Source: Desulfopila sp. IMCC35006
Lineage (GTDB): Bacteria; Desulfobacterota; Desulfobulbia; Desulfobulbales; Desulfocapsaceae
Assembly (NCBI RefSeq): GCF_005116645.1
Contig: NZ_SWCM01000006.1
Location: 186,001-250,000, forward strand
Length of the DNA: 64,000 nucleotides
Reading direction: 5' to 3'
Shown here: positions 47,371-54,772 of the stretch, in pieces
Layout of the letters: each line of letters opens with the position of its first letter
How positions within the stretch are numbered: the first letter of the stretch is position 1
The notes under the pieces: model-generated
Seen by the model: the letters and a program-made list of their open reading frames with translations, nothing else
Databases searched by the model: none
What the model was told of the DNA's origin: nothing
Position numbers and translations under genes: made by a program

Positions 47371-48495
47371 ATGAACTCTTTTGACACGCTACTCTTTCCG
47401 GATACCAATGTTTTCATTGAGAAATTCTATTCGCTGTTGTTATTTTTCACCCCCCTGCACTTTATGCAGGTGGTCGAACATGGCCCCGGCTCTGACACCA
47501 ATTCCGACGCCGAGCTTTTCCTGAAACGTGGTTTGTGCCGGGCTCATGTTCCTGCTCCTCTTGGCGACAATCGTGAACACTTTTTACGGTTGATCCATGA
47601 TGTCAGTGAAAAAAAAGAATATCTGGTTGCCCAGCTGAGCGGACTGACTACAGACTCAAGTCCTGCTCAGGCAGGCAGAGAACAACTTGATCCCAAGCAT
47701 GGAATCGTTTCTTCTCTGCTTCAGGAATATGGTATGGAACACGTTACGACCACGATGGATCTGCAACTATGGCAGGCTCGATTGGTCCTTGCCATAGCAG
47801 AGATACTCGACAGCAACCAAGAGGATCTGCGGGAGCAGCTTTTTTTCTTCAACGAGGATGAAATCGCCGCGTATCGTTCCCTGCAGGGAGAAACAGATTC
47901 GAACGAGGAAGATCTCTTCAGCGAGTTGGAAAACATCAAGGCACGACTGGAAAAATCTCGATTAGGGGGCATTAAAAAACGCTTTGATGCCTGGGTTCAA
48001 CTCTTGCAAAACCAGCCTGTCCCGTCGGTAAAAGTCTGGCTGGCTTCAACACGTGACAGTGCAGATCAAATTTTCAACAGGTATGAATCTATCGGCAAGG
48101 CTCACGCCGTGCCCTTGCTCAAGCTTGCCCTTCCGGCACAGATTGCGGCAAGTGGCCAATACATGGTGGAGCAGATAGATGCGTTCCAACTTGCAACAAT
48201 GCCCATTCACCGAGGGCTTGTCGCAGATTTTGAGCGAATCGCAAGGACCGTCCCGTACGTGCATGATGCACACAAGTCCCTCCTTCCTTATGGAACTGAT
48301 TGGGCCGATCAATGGGAACGCGCGCTGGATGATTTTTTTCCTGCATCTAGCAACGGGAGAAATGATATCACGTTCTATCTGCTGCCGGATCAGCGGATTG
48401 ACCGCCTCCTGTCTCTGAAGGAATCATCAGGTGGTGCACATGGAGACGCTGTGCATGGGTTGCTTGCAATCCTTGATACTCCGCAGACCTTGTAA
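47371..48495 (+). CDS. Conserved hypothetical protein, mainly helical
   Basis: 374 residues, no recognised domain. The N-terminus LLFPDTNVFIEKFYSLLLFF followed by FMQVVEHGP is typical of uncharacterised proteins in sulfate-reducing bacteria (recollection, not verified). A Glu-rich coiled-coil segment occurs at 165-210. There is no signal peptide and no membrane helix apart from the hydrophobic patch at 20-35. AAGG lies 9 nt before the ATG. It is 75 bp after the DUF3096 gene, probably in the same operon. Confidence 0.65.
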   Translation: MNSFDTLLFPDTNVFIEKFYSLLLFFTPLHFMQVVEHGPGSDTNSDAELFLKRGLCRAHVPAPLGDNREHFLRLIHDVSEKKEYLVAQLSGLTTDSSPAQAGREQLDPKHGIVSSLLQEYGMEHVTTTMDLQLWQARLVLAIAEILDSNQEDLREQLFFFNEDEIAAYRSLQGETDSNEEDLFSELENIKARLEKSRLGGIKKRFDAWVQLLQNQPVPSVKVWLASTRDSADQIFNRYESIGKAHAVPLLKLALPAQIAASGQYMVEQIDAFQLATMPIHRGLVADFERIARTVPYVHDAHKSLLPYGTDWADQWERALDDFFPASSNGRNDITFYLLPDQRIDRLLSLKESSGGAHGDAVHGLLAILDTPQTL

Positions 48496-48583
48496 CACAA
48501 CTCATTTATGGAGTTGTCAATTCTTGTGGTAGTTGCGGACAGCTTCACGTTAGAAAGAACTCTGAAGGGGGAAAAAAAATCAA

Positions 48584-48889
48584 ATGAAAATCTCAGACTG
48601 GCTTGATGAGAAGGAAGCAGAGAACATAGATGTATCGCAAATGACCCTGCCGACCAACATGGCTTATGATGAAGACCCGGATGAAACTATTTTCTTCAAG
48701 GAAGAAAATCCCTGCGGCCTGTTCTGTACCGAAAATCATCCCTTTGCGACGGTGGAACGCTTTGGACACTGGTATTTCGCCAGAGGCCAGGACAAGAAAG
48801 CAGGAATTCATTCGTCCGAGATGATGTGGCGGTTATTCACCAAGGATAAGAATATTGCTCTGCAAACGGCAAAAGCGCACATAGAATAA
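48584..48889 (+). CDS. Small hypothetical protein
   Basis: 101 residues with GAAGGGGG upstream of the ATG. Acidic N-terminal half (DWLDEKEAENIDVSQMTL), a CGLFC pair at residues 44-48 that could bind metal or form a disulfide, then FGHWYFARGQDKKAG. No family is recognised. A weak hairpin ACAACTC/GAGTTGT at 48496-48516 separates it from the preceding gene. It converges on the response-regulator gene that ends at 48926. Confidence 0.6.
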   Translation: MKISDWLDEKEAENIDVSQMTLPTNMAYDEDPDETIFFKEENPCGLFCTENHPFATVERFGHWYFARGQDKKAGIHSSEMMWRLFTKDKNIALQTAKAHIE

Positions 48890-48925
48890 ACAGGAAACAT
48901 ACCCGAAGCTTTTGGTACCCTTCAG

Positions 48926-49369
48926 TTAAGGCAGCTCGACCATCTCAAGCCAGTATTGCCCCAACAGCCGCATTGCCTTGACCAGTCCTTCATAGGTAAT
49001 TGGCTTAACAATGTACGAATTTGCACCTATTTCATAACATCGGGAGATATCCTCCTTGGCATCCGAGGTGGTCATCACCACCACCGGGATCCTGCGAAGA
49101 TCAACATGGGCCAGAATCTCTTGCAGTGCCTCTCTGCCGTCTTTTCTCGGCATGTTGAGGTCGAGCAGGATGAGAGAAGGGAGAGGCGCTTCTTCCCTTG
49201 ACGAGTATTTGCCCTCAAGAAGCAGATATTCCATAAGTTCTTCCCCATCTTTCACACGGTACACGGGGTTTGATATCCGCGCCTCCTGGAAAGCCTCTAC
49301 GGTCAGCATGTAATCCTCATCGTCATCATCAGCCATAAGTATCGTCAACGGCTTGTTTTGTTTGCGCAT
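48926..49369 (-). CDS. Single-domain response regulator (Rcp1-like)
   Basis: 147 residues, a receiver domain only. The acidic pocket is ILMADDDDEDYML, the phospho-acceptor Asp lies in LILLDLNMPRKDG, and the switch Thr/Ser (VVVMTTSDA) and Lys (YIVKPITYEG) are present. The long loop EYLLLEGKYSSREEAPLPSL is typical of Rcp1-type regulators that pair with phytochrome-like kinases. Without an output domain it probably relays phosphate or acts by protein contact. Last gene of a three-gene minus-strand unit, 39 bp after the kinase. Confidence 0.92.
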   Translation of the reverse strand: MRKQNKPLTILMADDDDEDYMLTVEAFQEARISNPVYRVKDGEELMEYLLLEGKYSSREEAPLPSLILLDLNMPRKDGREALQEILAHVDLRRIPVVVMTTSDAKEDISRCYEIGANSYIVKPITYEGLVKAMRLLGQYWLEMVELP

Positions 49370-49408
49370 GGTAAGACCTCCTTTTGAACTTTTTGCAAGA
49401 TAATAGAG

Positions 49409-51355
49409 CTACACTTTCTCTGTCGTCGGCAGCGTAATGATAAATGTACTTCCGGTACCGGGCCGGCTTTTAGCGGTGATTGTCCCTCCGTGTCTCTGGA
49501 CAATTTTCTGGCTGATGGCCAGGCCAATGCCGGTACCTTCATATTCATCCCGCGTGTGCAGACGTTGAAACGGGATAAATATGCGGTCAAGATATTTTTC
49601 GTTGAAGCCGATGCCGTTGTCCGTAATCTTGATCTCAGTAAGACTACCGGCAGGTGTCCGGCCTGAAATGACTATTTTTGGGGGGAGATCTGGTTGATGA
49701 TACTTTAAGGCGTTCGCCAGGAGGTTTTGGATGAGCTGCTGCAGCTGAAACCGGTCACCGTGCACTGCCGGCAGTTTTCCTTCTATTTCGATCTGCCCGC
49801 CGGTCTCGGCAATACGGTGTTCAAGGATCGCTATTGTCTCCTCAATCAGTTTTTCAAAGCTCACAATCTCAAACGGATTGGGCTGGGTCGAGACTCGCGA
49901 GTAATTGAGCAGATCTTCGATCAGTTGTTTCATCCGGCTGGCGGCAGATTGCATCCGTTTCAGGTAATCTTTGCTTTTTTCATCCAGTGTCTCACCAGCA
50001 TGAGCCACCAGGCGATCGCCAAAGGCGGTTATTTTTCGAAGCGGCTCCTGCAGGTCGTGGGAGGCAATATAGGAGAACTGCTGGAGTTCCCGGTTGCTGG
50101 CCTCCAGTTTTCTCGTCCTCAGAGCGAGCTCTTTTTCGAAATTATCAATGGCATTCTGCTGTTTTTCGACAAAGGAATTTAAAGTTTGATGTAAAATGAT
50201 AAATTCAACCGCACCCTTGTCTTCAGGCAGGCGTACGGAGAGATCGCCCGTCTCCATTCTTTTTGCAGTTTTTATCAGACGAGTCAGGGGAGAAATGATT
50301 TCTCTCAGTGAGATCCATAAAATAAAGCCTATGGAAAAGAAAATAATAACCAGGCCGACCAGGACCATTCTCTTTTGTATTTTGTAAACATCGCGTAAGG
50401 CGATCGCCTCCGGTATTTCGTAAACCAAAGACCAAAAGCGTTTTCTATTGCCGGGGTCAAAGAAAATTTTTTGAAATCCCCAGATATGTTTGAATTCTCC
50501 GTGATAACTGATGTCGGATTCGGTTGCCAGCATCTCCTCGGAGATCATGGGGTACTCATTATTAAGCGTATATTTGAAGCCAAGGTCAAAGCCAAATTCC
50601 TTCGTCTGATCAGGATGGACAAGAAAATCCCCATCCTGGTTAATAAGATATTTTTTCGCATCTGGTGCGGCAGTATCGATATTCGAGAATAGCCATCGTG
50701 CTGCAAGGCTCATGACGATCAGGCCGCGGGCGGTATTCCTTTCATCATATACCGGAGTGGCTATTTGCAAGCTCGCCAGGTGCGGGCGCATAATTTTCCC
50801 GTCAACCCGGTTTAATCTGACATTTGAAAAATATACTTCGCCTTCCCGGAGCCGTATGGCCTCGGCAACGTAGGGATACTCCGTTTTTTTCCGCAGCTGG
50901 TCCCGTGGAGTGACTTTTACTGTGCCTGCAGCCAGGGTAACCTTGGCGAGTTCGCTGCCTTGTTCGTTAAGATAGCAGAGCTGGTTGTATTGAACTTGCT
51001 TGCTGCTGAGAAACGCTGCAAATATCTCTTCCGTGCGGGTATACCAGTATGCAATCCTGACCCCTGTCTGTTTGTCGATCCCGCCATTGTCCTCTGCTCT
51101 GATGATTCCCCGCACTGGTGGGACTTCCCGCAGAATTATCAACTCCGCTTTCTCGTCCGCCATCTTATTTTCGATGCGCAGGGCGTCGTTTGTCATCTTC
51201 TCTTTGGACAAACTGAGAGTCTTTCGGATGGCAAGACTCGATCCGTAGAAATAGTTAGTGGCGCCCATGGCTACCAGAGCAAGCAGGATGAGAAGGCCGA
51301 GAATGCCCACTGTCCTAGTCTTCAGACTGATGCTGGAGAGATTGGCTTTAATCAT
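49409..51355 (-). CDS. Sensor histidine kinase with dCache-like periplasmic domain
   Basis: 648 residues. Membrane helix 15-37; a periplasmic double-Cache-like sensor at about 40-315 (RIAYWYTRTEEIFAAFLSSK, PVYDERNTARGLIVMSLAAR); membrane helix 329-350; HAMP (about 350-400); coiled coil; HisKA with FSYIASHDLQEPLRKITAFG (phospho-His 433); HATPase with NLLANALKYH (N box), DNGIGFNEKYLDRIFIPFQR and GTGIGLAISQKIV. Its ATG overlaps the stop of the upstream response regulator by 4 bp. It presumably senses a small external molecule or an envelope signal and phosphorylates one or both flanking regulators. Confidence 0.93.
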   Translation of the reverse strand: MIKANLSSISLKTRTVGILGLLILLALVAMGATNYFYGSSLAIRKTLSLSKEKMTNDALRIENKMADEKAELIILREVPPVRGIIRAEDNGGIDKQTGVRIAYWYTRTEEIFAAFLSSKQVQYNQLCYLNEQGSELAKVTLAAGTVKVTPRDQLRKKTEYPYVAEAIRLREGEVYFSNVRLNRVDGKIMRPHLASLQIATPVYDERNTARGLIVMSLAARWLFSNIDTAAPDAKKYLINQDGDFLVHPDQTKEFGFDLGFKYTLNNEYPMISEEMLATESDISYHGEFKHIWGFQKIFFDPGNRKRFWSLVYEIPEAIALRDVYKIQKRMVLVGLVIIFFSIGFILWISLREIISPLTRLIKTAKRMETGDLSVRLPEDKGAVEFIILHQTLNSFVEKQQNAIDNFEKELALRTRKLEASNRELQQFSYIASHDLQEPLRKITAFGDRLVAHAGETLDEKSKDYLKRMQSAASRMKQLIEDLLNYSRVSTQPNPFEIVSFEKLIEETIAILEHRIAETGGQIEIEGKLPAVHGDRFQLQQLIQNLLANALKYHQPDLPPKIVISGRTPAGSLTEIKITDNGIGFNEKYLDRIFIPFQRLHTRDEYEGTGIGLAISQKIVQRHGGTITAKSRPGTGSTFIITLPTTEKV

Positions 51356-51984
51356 TCCGATGCATTAGCATAAAGTTCTGGATAAAGTTCTTTGGAACAC
51401 TCCTCGCAGATGCCGTGGCTGAATTCGACATCGGAATGATTCATTATATACAACTCGATTTGCTGCCAGTAGCCCTTGTCGTCCCTGATCTTCTTACACG
51501 AACAGCAGATGGGCAGAAATCCTGACAATAATTTTACCCTTTCGAGAGCATCTTCAAGTTCCTGCCTGAGTTTTTCCCTCTCGACCATCATTTTTTTTCG
51601 CTCGATAGCATAGAGGATGGAGCGAACCAGCAAACTGCCGGTTACCTCTTCCTTAAAAAGATAATCCTGGGCGCCAGCGCGCAGCGCTTCGGTACCGATT
51701 TCCTGGTCTGCAAGATCGGTAAGGACGATCACAGGCAATCTCCTCCCTACCTCAGGCAGCAGGAGCTCAAGAGTGCCAAGCCCCCGACTTTCCGGCAAAC
51801 CAAGGTCGGAAAGCACGATGTCAATCCCGCCTTCTCTGATTCGTACAATTCCTGCGGTTAAGCTGGCCACATGTTCTATACCGATGGTCCCGGTCTTCTC
51901 ATCGGAGATCATCTCCATGAAAAGTAAGGCATCGTCAGTATCATCCTCGATTAAAAGAATATGTATGTCTTCTTTATTTTTCAT
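51352..51984 (-). CDS. Response regulator with C-terminal four-cysteine motif
   Basis: 210 residues. Receiver domain (1-125): LLIEDDTDDALLF, phospho-Asp in DIVLSDLGLPESRG, VIVLTDLADQ and DYLFKEEVTG. Then a coiled coil (about 128-155) and a C-terminal motif CCSCKKIRDDKGYWQQIELY ... FSHGICEECSKELYPELY, almost identical to the end of the CheB-CheR hybrid at 44228. The four cysteines may bind zinc or iron or act as a redox switch. First gene of the minus-strand unit and translationally coupled to the kinase. A consensus -24/-12 element lies 256 bp upstream on this strand. Confidence 0.92.
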   Translation of the reverse strand: MKNKEDIHILLIEDDTDDALLFMEMISDEKTGTIGIEHVASLTAGIVRIREGGIDIVLSDLGLPESRGLGTLELLLPEVGRRLPVIVLTDLADQEIGTEALRAGAQDYLFKEEVTGSLLVRSILYAIERKKMMVEREKLRQELEDALERVKLLSGFLPICCSCKKIRDDKGYWQQIELYIMNHSDVEFSHGICEECSKELYPELYANASE

Positions 51985-52241
51985 TTAAATGCCCTCTCCG
52001 CGCTATTTGTATAGCCTCGAGCTGAGTTTATTGGTTCTGGATTATTCGCAATGGATATTTTCAAATCAGATCATAGAAATAAACAGGATTTAATCCAGCC
52101 AACCATATATCCAAGTGAGTACATTTCAGGATGATGGCCAACACGGTTGGGCTGCGTTGGCCGGTCTTTATTCTCGTCATGTTGATTTGTTTCCTTTGGA
52201 TAAAGTTTTTCCTTCTAATCGTGCTGACGTGACATAATATA

Positions 52242-52256
52242 GCAAGCTTTGTGCCA
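52242..52256 (-). promoter_or_regulatory. Sigma54-type -24/-12 promoter of the regulator/kinase unit
   Basis: On the minus strand the sequence reads TGGCAC-AAAGC-TTGC then TA, a full consensus match. It is 101 bp from the left edge of the palindrome pair at 52357, exactly mirroring the plus-strand promoter on the other side. It drives the response regulator, kinase and Rcp1-like regulator. Confidence 0.85.
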
Positions 52257-52356
52257 GCTCCTTTGTATTTACCTCGACATTACTCATCACATTGATTTTA
52301 CGTCTATTTATCAGGACGAGCATGGATACTGGAGCCACTGGCAGCTCTTTTAAAAC

Positions 52357-52387
52357 GGTCACATGTAACCGATGGTCGTATATGACC
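52357..52387. promoter_or_regulatory. Shared palindromic activator pair between two divergent sigma54 promoters
   Basis: GGTCACATGTAACC at 52357-52370 and GGTCGTATATGACC at 52374-52387, 17 bp apart. The first is identical to the SYLF-side site at 20068. It stands at equal distance, 101 bp, from the -24/-12 elements at 52256 (minus) and 52488 (plus), so one activator assembly could serve both units. The region from here to both promoters is AT-rich. Confidence 0.85.
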
Positions 52388-52487
52388 TCAATTCAATAAC
52401 CGTCAACGCCTTCCCCTTCTGGTTTTTTAAAATATATTTAATAATAAATATAAATAGTTATGAAATATCCTTCAATTTGATAATGCC

Positions 52488-52502
52488 TGGAACAGGGATT
52501 GC
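52488..52502 (+). promoter_or_regulatory. Sigma54-type -24/-12 promoter (plus side of the divergent pair)
   Basis: TGGAAC-AGGGA-TTGC then TC; the C of the -24 box is A. It leads into the small overlapping reading frames at 52625-53010. Confidence 0.65.
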
Positions 52503-52624
52503 TCTATAAAGAGTAGCGCCAATAAAAATAACCTTCAAAACTCCTTTCGTTCAGGGACCTCACTACCGCTATCTTTACTCCGGTATAGTATGAGCCTGAC
52601 ACAGGATAAAGAGATTCAAAAGTC

Positions 52625-52744
52625 ATGAAACATAACTCTTATCTGGAAAAACCCGCCGAACCATCGTGGCTTGTCAATGTCGACAAGAGTCATGTTGGCA
52701 ATACGGTTCTCTTGGTGGAGGTTTTTTCCATATCCCTGGCATGA
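52625..52744 (+). CDS. Possible small ORF, overlapping frames (uncertain)
   Basis: An ATG at 52625, the first after the sigma54 promoter, opens a 39-codon frame (MKHNSYLEKPAEPSWLVNVD ...) with no clear ribosome-binding site. The next frame over the same DNA, from an ATG at 52692 to a stop at about 52817, reads FSWWRFFPYPWHDRDGGNNR then GGGHNHDRGGYGHDRR. This is a Gly/His/Arg-rich tail that looks biologically made. A single-base frameshift would join them. Either the gene is damaged or one of the frames is spurious. Confidence 0.3.
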   Translation: MKHNSYLEKPAEPSWLVNVDKSHVGNTVLLVEVFSISLA

Positions 52745-52782
52745 CAGAGATGGAGGAAATAACCGAGGTGGAGGTCATAACC

Positions 52783-53010
52783 ATGACAGGGGCGGATATG
52801 GCCATGACAGAAGATAATTACCGCAAATTTGAGCAGATACTCAACACACCGGACATACGGAGTTGGGCTAAGCGTAACGGCCTCGTTTACGGATCGACAC
52901 GCATACAAGATTTCAAGGATAAGGATATGAGGATCGTATCCTGCAACTTAATCACTCCGCTTGACAGCCCCAAACAAATGGCAGGCACATATTTATTGCT
53001 CCAGCAGTGA
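52783..53010 (+). CDS. Small hypothetical protein downstream of a sigma54 promoter
   Basis: 75 residues from the ATG at 52783, chosen because GGTGGAGGT lies 7 nt upstream; the same frame is open to 52666. The product (MTEDNYRKFEQILNTPDIRS, WAKRNGLVYGSTRIQDF, ITPLDSPKQMAGTYLLLQQ) has a balanced amino-acid composition but no recognised family and no export signal. It overlaps in another frame with the Gly-rich stretch described for 52625. It would be the last gene before the next palindrome pair. Confidence 0.4.
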   Translation: MTGADMAMTEDNYRKFEQILNTPDIRSWAKRNGLVYGSTRIQDFKDKDMRIVSCNLITPLDSPKQMAGTYLLLQQ

Positions 53011-53039
53011 AACTGGGGAAAGTCAAGGTAGCACATAAA

Positions 53040-53070
53040 GGTCATATTTGACCATCGGTTGCATATGACC
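53040..53070. promoter_or_regulatory. Paired palindromic activator sites upstream of the YqjD/E/K-type operon
   Basis: GGTCATATTTGACC at 53040-53053 and GGTTGCATATGACC at 53057-53070, 17 bp apart, ending 101 bp before the -24/-12 element. The spacer is AT-rich. Confidence 0.8.
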
Positions 53071-53170
53071 ACCTTGGTGTAATCACCAGTTGTATCTAAA
53101 AATAGTATCTATTGGAATTTTATAATATAATATCAGCACATTAAACAGCTCACTTCAATGTGCAACAGGC

Positions 53171-53185
53171 TGGCACGATAATTGA
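53171..53185 (+). promoter_or_regulatory. Sigma54-type -24/-12 promoter of the YqjD/E/K-type operon
   Basis: TGGCAC-GATAA-TTGA. The -24 box is perfect; the -12 box has A for C, like the SYLF promoter. First gene starts 145 bp downstream. Confidence 0.7.
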
Positions 53186-53329
53186 TATATAGAAACAAAG
53201 AAGGCGACACCGCTCTTCCTGCTGACTGTCTTATCGCTGCCATTTAACCAGGCCCAGTTCACGTGGTCTGGTGCCGACCGTTTCGGGGCTTGATCAGCAT
53301 AATACTTCATTTCTAAAAGGAGAACTCAC

Positions 53330-53476
53330 ATGCTCGGAACAATTGCAATCATCCTCATTGTCCTCTGGCTTCTTGGTCTTGTCTCTTCATATACCATGGG
53401 AGGGTTTATCCATCTTCTTCTGGTTCTTGCGATCATCATGGTTCTCGTTCGGGTCATTCAGGGCCGTCGTATCTAA
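53330..53476 (+). CDS. Lmo0937-like (DUF5670) small membrane protein
   Basis: 48 residues, AAAAGGAG 8 nt before the ATG. Pattern LGTIAIILIVLWLLGLVSSY, GGFIHLLLVLAIIMVLVRVI then QGRRI: two short hydrophobic helices with a glycine turn, as in the Lmo0937 family, which is common in stress clusters. Inner membrane; function unknown. First gene of the predicted sigma54 operon. Confidence 0.85.
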   Translation: MLGTIAIILIVLWLLGLVSSYTMGGFIHLLLVLAIIMVLVRVIQGRRI

Positions 53477-53497
53477 AACCCGTTCCCGGTAAATTCA

Positions 53498-53713
53498 TTG
53501 ATAACAACTAAGGCTTCCACCGCCGACGCGCGTATCAAATATAGCCAACAGATCGAAACGCTGGAACGGGAGGTTTCAGCCATCAGGAGCAAGGTGAAAG
53601 AGATGGCTGCGGCTGGCGACGACTCCTGGAAGCAGATGAAGTACGGTGTAGAGCATGGGTGGAGTGCACTAAGCACTGCTATTCAAGATGCCGTCACCAA
53701 ATATAAGGAATAA
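53498..53713 (+). CDS. Coiled-coil protein, apparently lacking its 5' end
   Basis: 71 residues from a TTG at 53498 without a ribosome-binding site. The frame is open right back to the stop codon of the preceding DUF5670 gene, in the same reading frame. The product ADARIKYSQQIETLEREVSA ... WKQMKYGVEHGWSALSTAIQ matches the C-terminal two-thirds of the small coiled-coil stress proteins whose full form starts about 25 residues earlier (KMxAxLxEWxAEIxKLxAKA). A deletion that removed the gap and the 5' end is the simplest reading. Low-level coupling or readthrough from the upstream gene may still make it. Confidence 0.55.
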   Translation: MITTKASTADARIKYSQQIETLEREVSAIRSKVKEMAAAGDDSWKQMKYGVEHGWSALSTAIQDAVTKYKE

Positions 53714-53784
53714 GAGTTTTGTGCTCCTGCCGGACAAAACCAGCGCAACAAGCAGAAACAATAACCTCAAGGAGAGTATCCACC

Positions 53785-54081
53785 ATGAAAAAATCGCAAG
53801 ATAATACCCAAAAAATGAGTGAAGAAATGCAGCATCTTATTGACCATGCCCGAGCCCTCGTAGATGCCACGTCCGGAGAGCTTGACGATCGGATCAAATC
53901 AGCCAGAGAGGCATTGAAAGAACGCCTGGACTCCAGCAAAAGTGGGTACGGCGATCTTGAAAAGCAGGTTATGAGTAAAGTCACGGAGGCTGACGAGTTT
54001 ATTCATGTAAAACCATACTATGCCATCGGTGGAACATTCATCGGTGGCCTGCTGCTGGGCTGGTTCATGTCAAGGAAATAA
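53785..54081 (+). CDS. YqjD/ElaB family (DUF883) membrane-anchored protein
   Basis: 98 residues from the ATG at 53785, chosen for its AAGGAGAG site; the frame is open to 53719. A long amphipathic helix (EEMQHLIDHARALVDATSGE) leads to a C-terminal membrane anchor, YYAIGGTFIGGLLLGWFMSR, with the glycine pattern of DUF883. In E. coli YqjD and ElaB are RpoS-dependent, membrane-anchored and bind ribosomes in stationary phase. One base separates it from the next gene, as in the E. coli yqjD-yqjE-yqjK order. Confidence 0.9.
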   Translation: MKKSQDNTQKMSEEMQHLIDHARALVDATSGELDDRIKSAREALKERLDSSKSGYGDLEKQVMSKVTEADEFIHVKPYYAIGGTFIGGLLLGWFMSRK

Positions 54082-54082
54082 C

Positions 54083-54472
54083 ATGAGCAGACTTCCACGA
54101 ATCATCTCCAGGTTTACCGGGGCTGCCGGGCGATTCAGTGAATTAGCCGGCCAAATCCTCGAAGATCGCCTGGAACTGCTTGCTCTGGAACTGCGCGAAG
54201 CTAAAATACGACTGATCCAGGCATGGCTCCTGGCCTGTATGGGGATGGTCTTTTCCATGGTTGGCCTCCTGCTGGTGGTTCTGGCCGGGGTGTACATCTT
54301 GCCGCCCGAATGGAAAATTTACGGACTCTTAGCCGCAGCTGCTGCCAGCCTGCTGGCGGGAGTATTTCTCTTTATTGCCGTCAGCCGACACCTGGGACAA
54401 AAACCGCTGGCTTTTGACCAGAGCCTTGCGGAATTGAAAAAGGACATGAAATGTTTCTCAATCAGGAAATGA
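54083..54472 (+). CDS. YqjE-like (holin-X superfamily) membrane protein
   Basis: 129 residues from the ATG at 54083 with AAGGAAAT upstream. An N-terminal amphipathic region (GRFSELAGQILEDRLELLAL) precedes two membrane helices (LLACMGMVFSMVGLLLVVLA and IYGLLAAAAASLLAGVFLFI). The family is the phage-holin-superfamily III type that includes E. coli YqjE. The context between the YqjD- and YqjK-like genes argues for a stress membrane protein, not a phage holin. Confidence 0.88.
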   Translation: MSRLPRIISRFTGAAGRFSELAGQILEDRLELLALELREAKIRLIQAWLLACMGMVFSMVGLLLVVLAGVYILPPEWKIYGLLAAAAASLLAGVFLFIAVSRHLGQKPLAFDQSLAELKKDMKCFSIRK

Positions 54473-54657
54473 AAAAAATCCAGGAGGCCAAGAACCGCAT
54501 GGCCATATGTTGTGACCTGCGTCGTCAACTGGTTCATGTCGAGGTCCATGGTATCCGGAGCGGTATGTTCAATACGGGTTCAAACCTTACCCTGGGACTG
54601 ACTCTCATTGAGCAGATTCTCGGATTTATACGCGAGCGCAAAGGCACACACAGCTAG
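54451..54657 (+). CDS. YqjK-like small protein
   Basis: 68 residues; overlaps the previous gene by 22 bp, with AAGGA before its ATG. Basic and mostly helical (MKKIQEAKNRMAICCDLRRQ), followed by GSNLTLGLTLIEQILGFIRE. Position and size fit the third member of a yqjD-yqjE-yqjK set; the sequence match to YqjK is loose. No membrane helix long enough to span. Confidence 0.65.
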   Translation: MFLNQEMKKIQEAKNRMAICCDLRRQLVHVEVHGIRSGMFNTGSNLTLGLTLIEQILGFIRERKGTHS

Positions 54658-54772
54658 TGTCGCCCCGGCCAACAGCCGGTGAGATTACTACAACAGTTCA
54701 CGACAAGGGAGGTGCTGAAAAATTGCCCTTTCTCAAGGTTAGAATTTAAGTAAATCTTCAACAGAAAGTGTT

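Noticed and set aside
52177-52362. 61-codon minus-strand ORF
   Set aside because: It covers the minus-strand -24/-12 element and touches the palindrome pair; no ribosome-binding site and no recognisable product.
54083-54472. Phage holin
   Set aside because: The match is to the holin-X superfamily, but the YqjD/YqjK-like neighbours and absence of phage genes favour a YqjE-type stress membrane protein.
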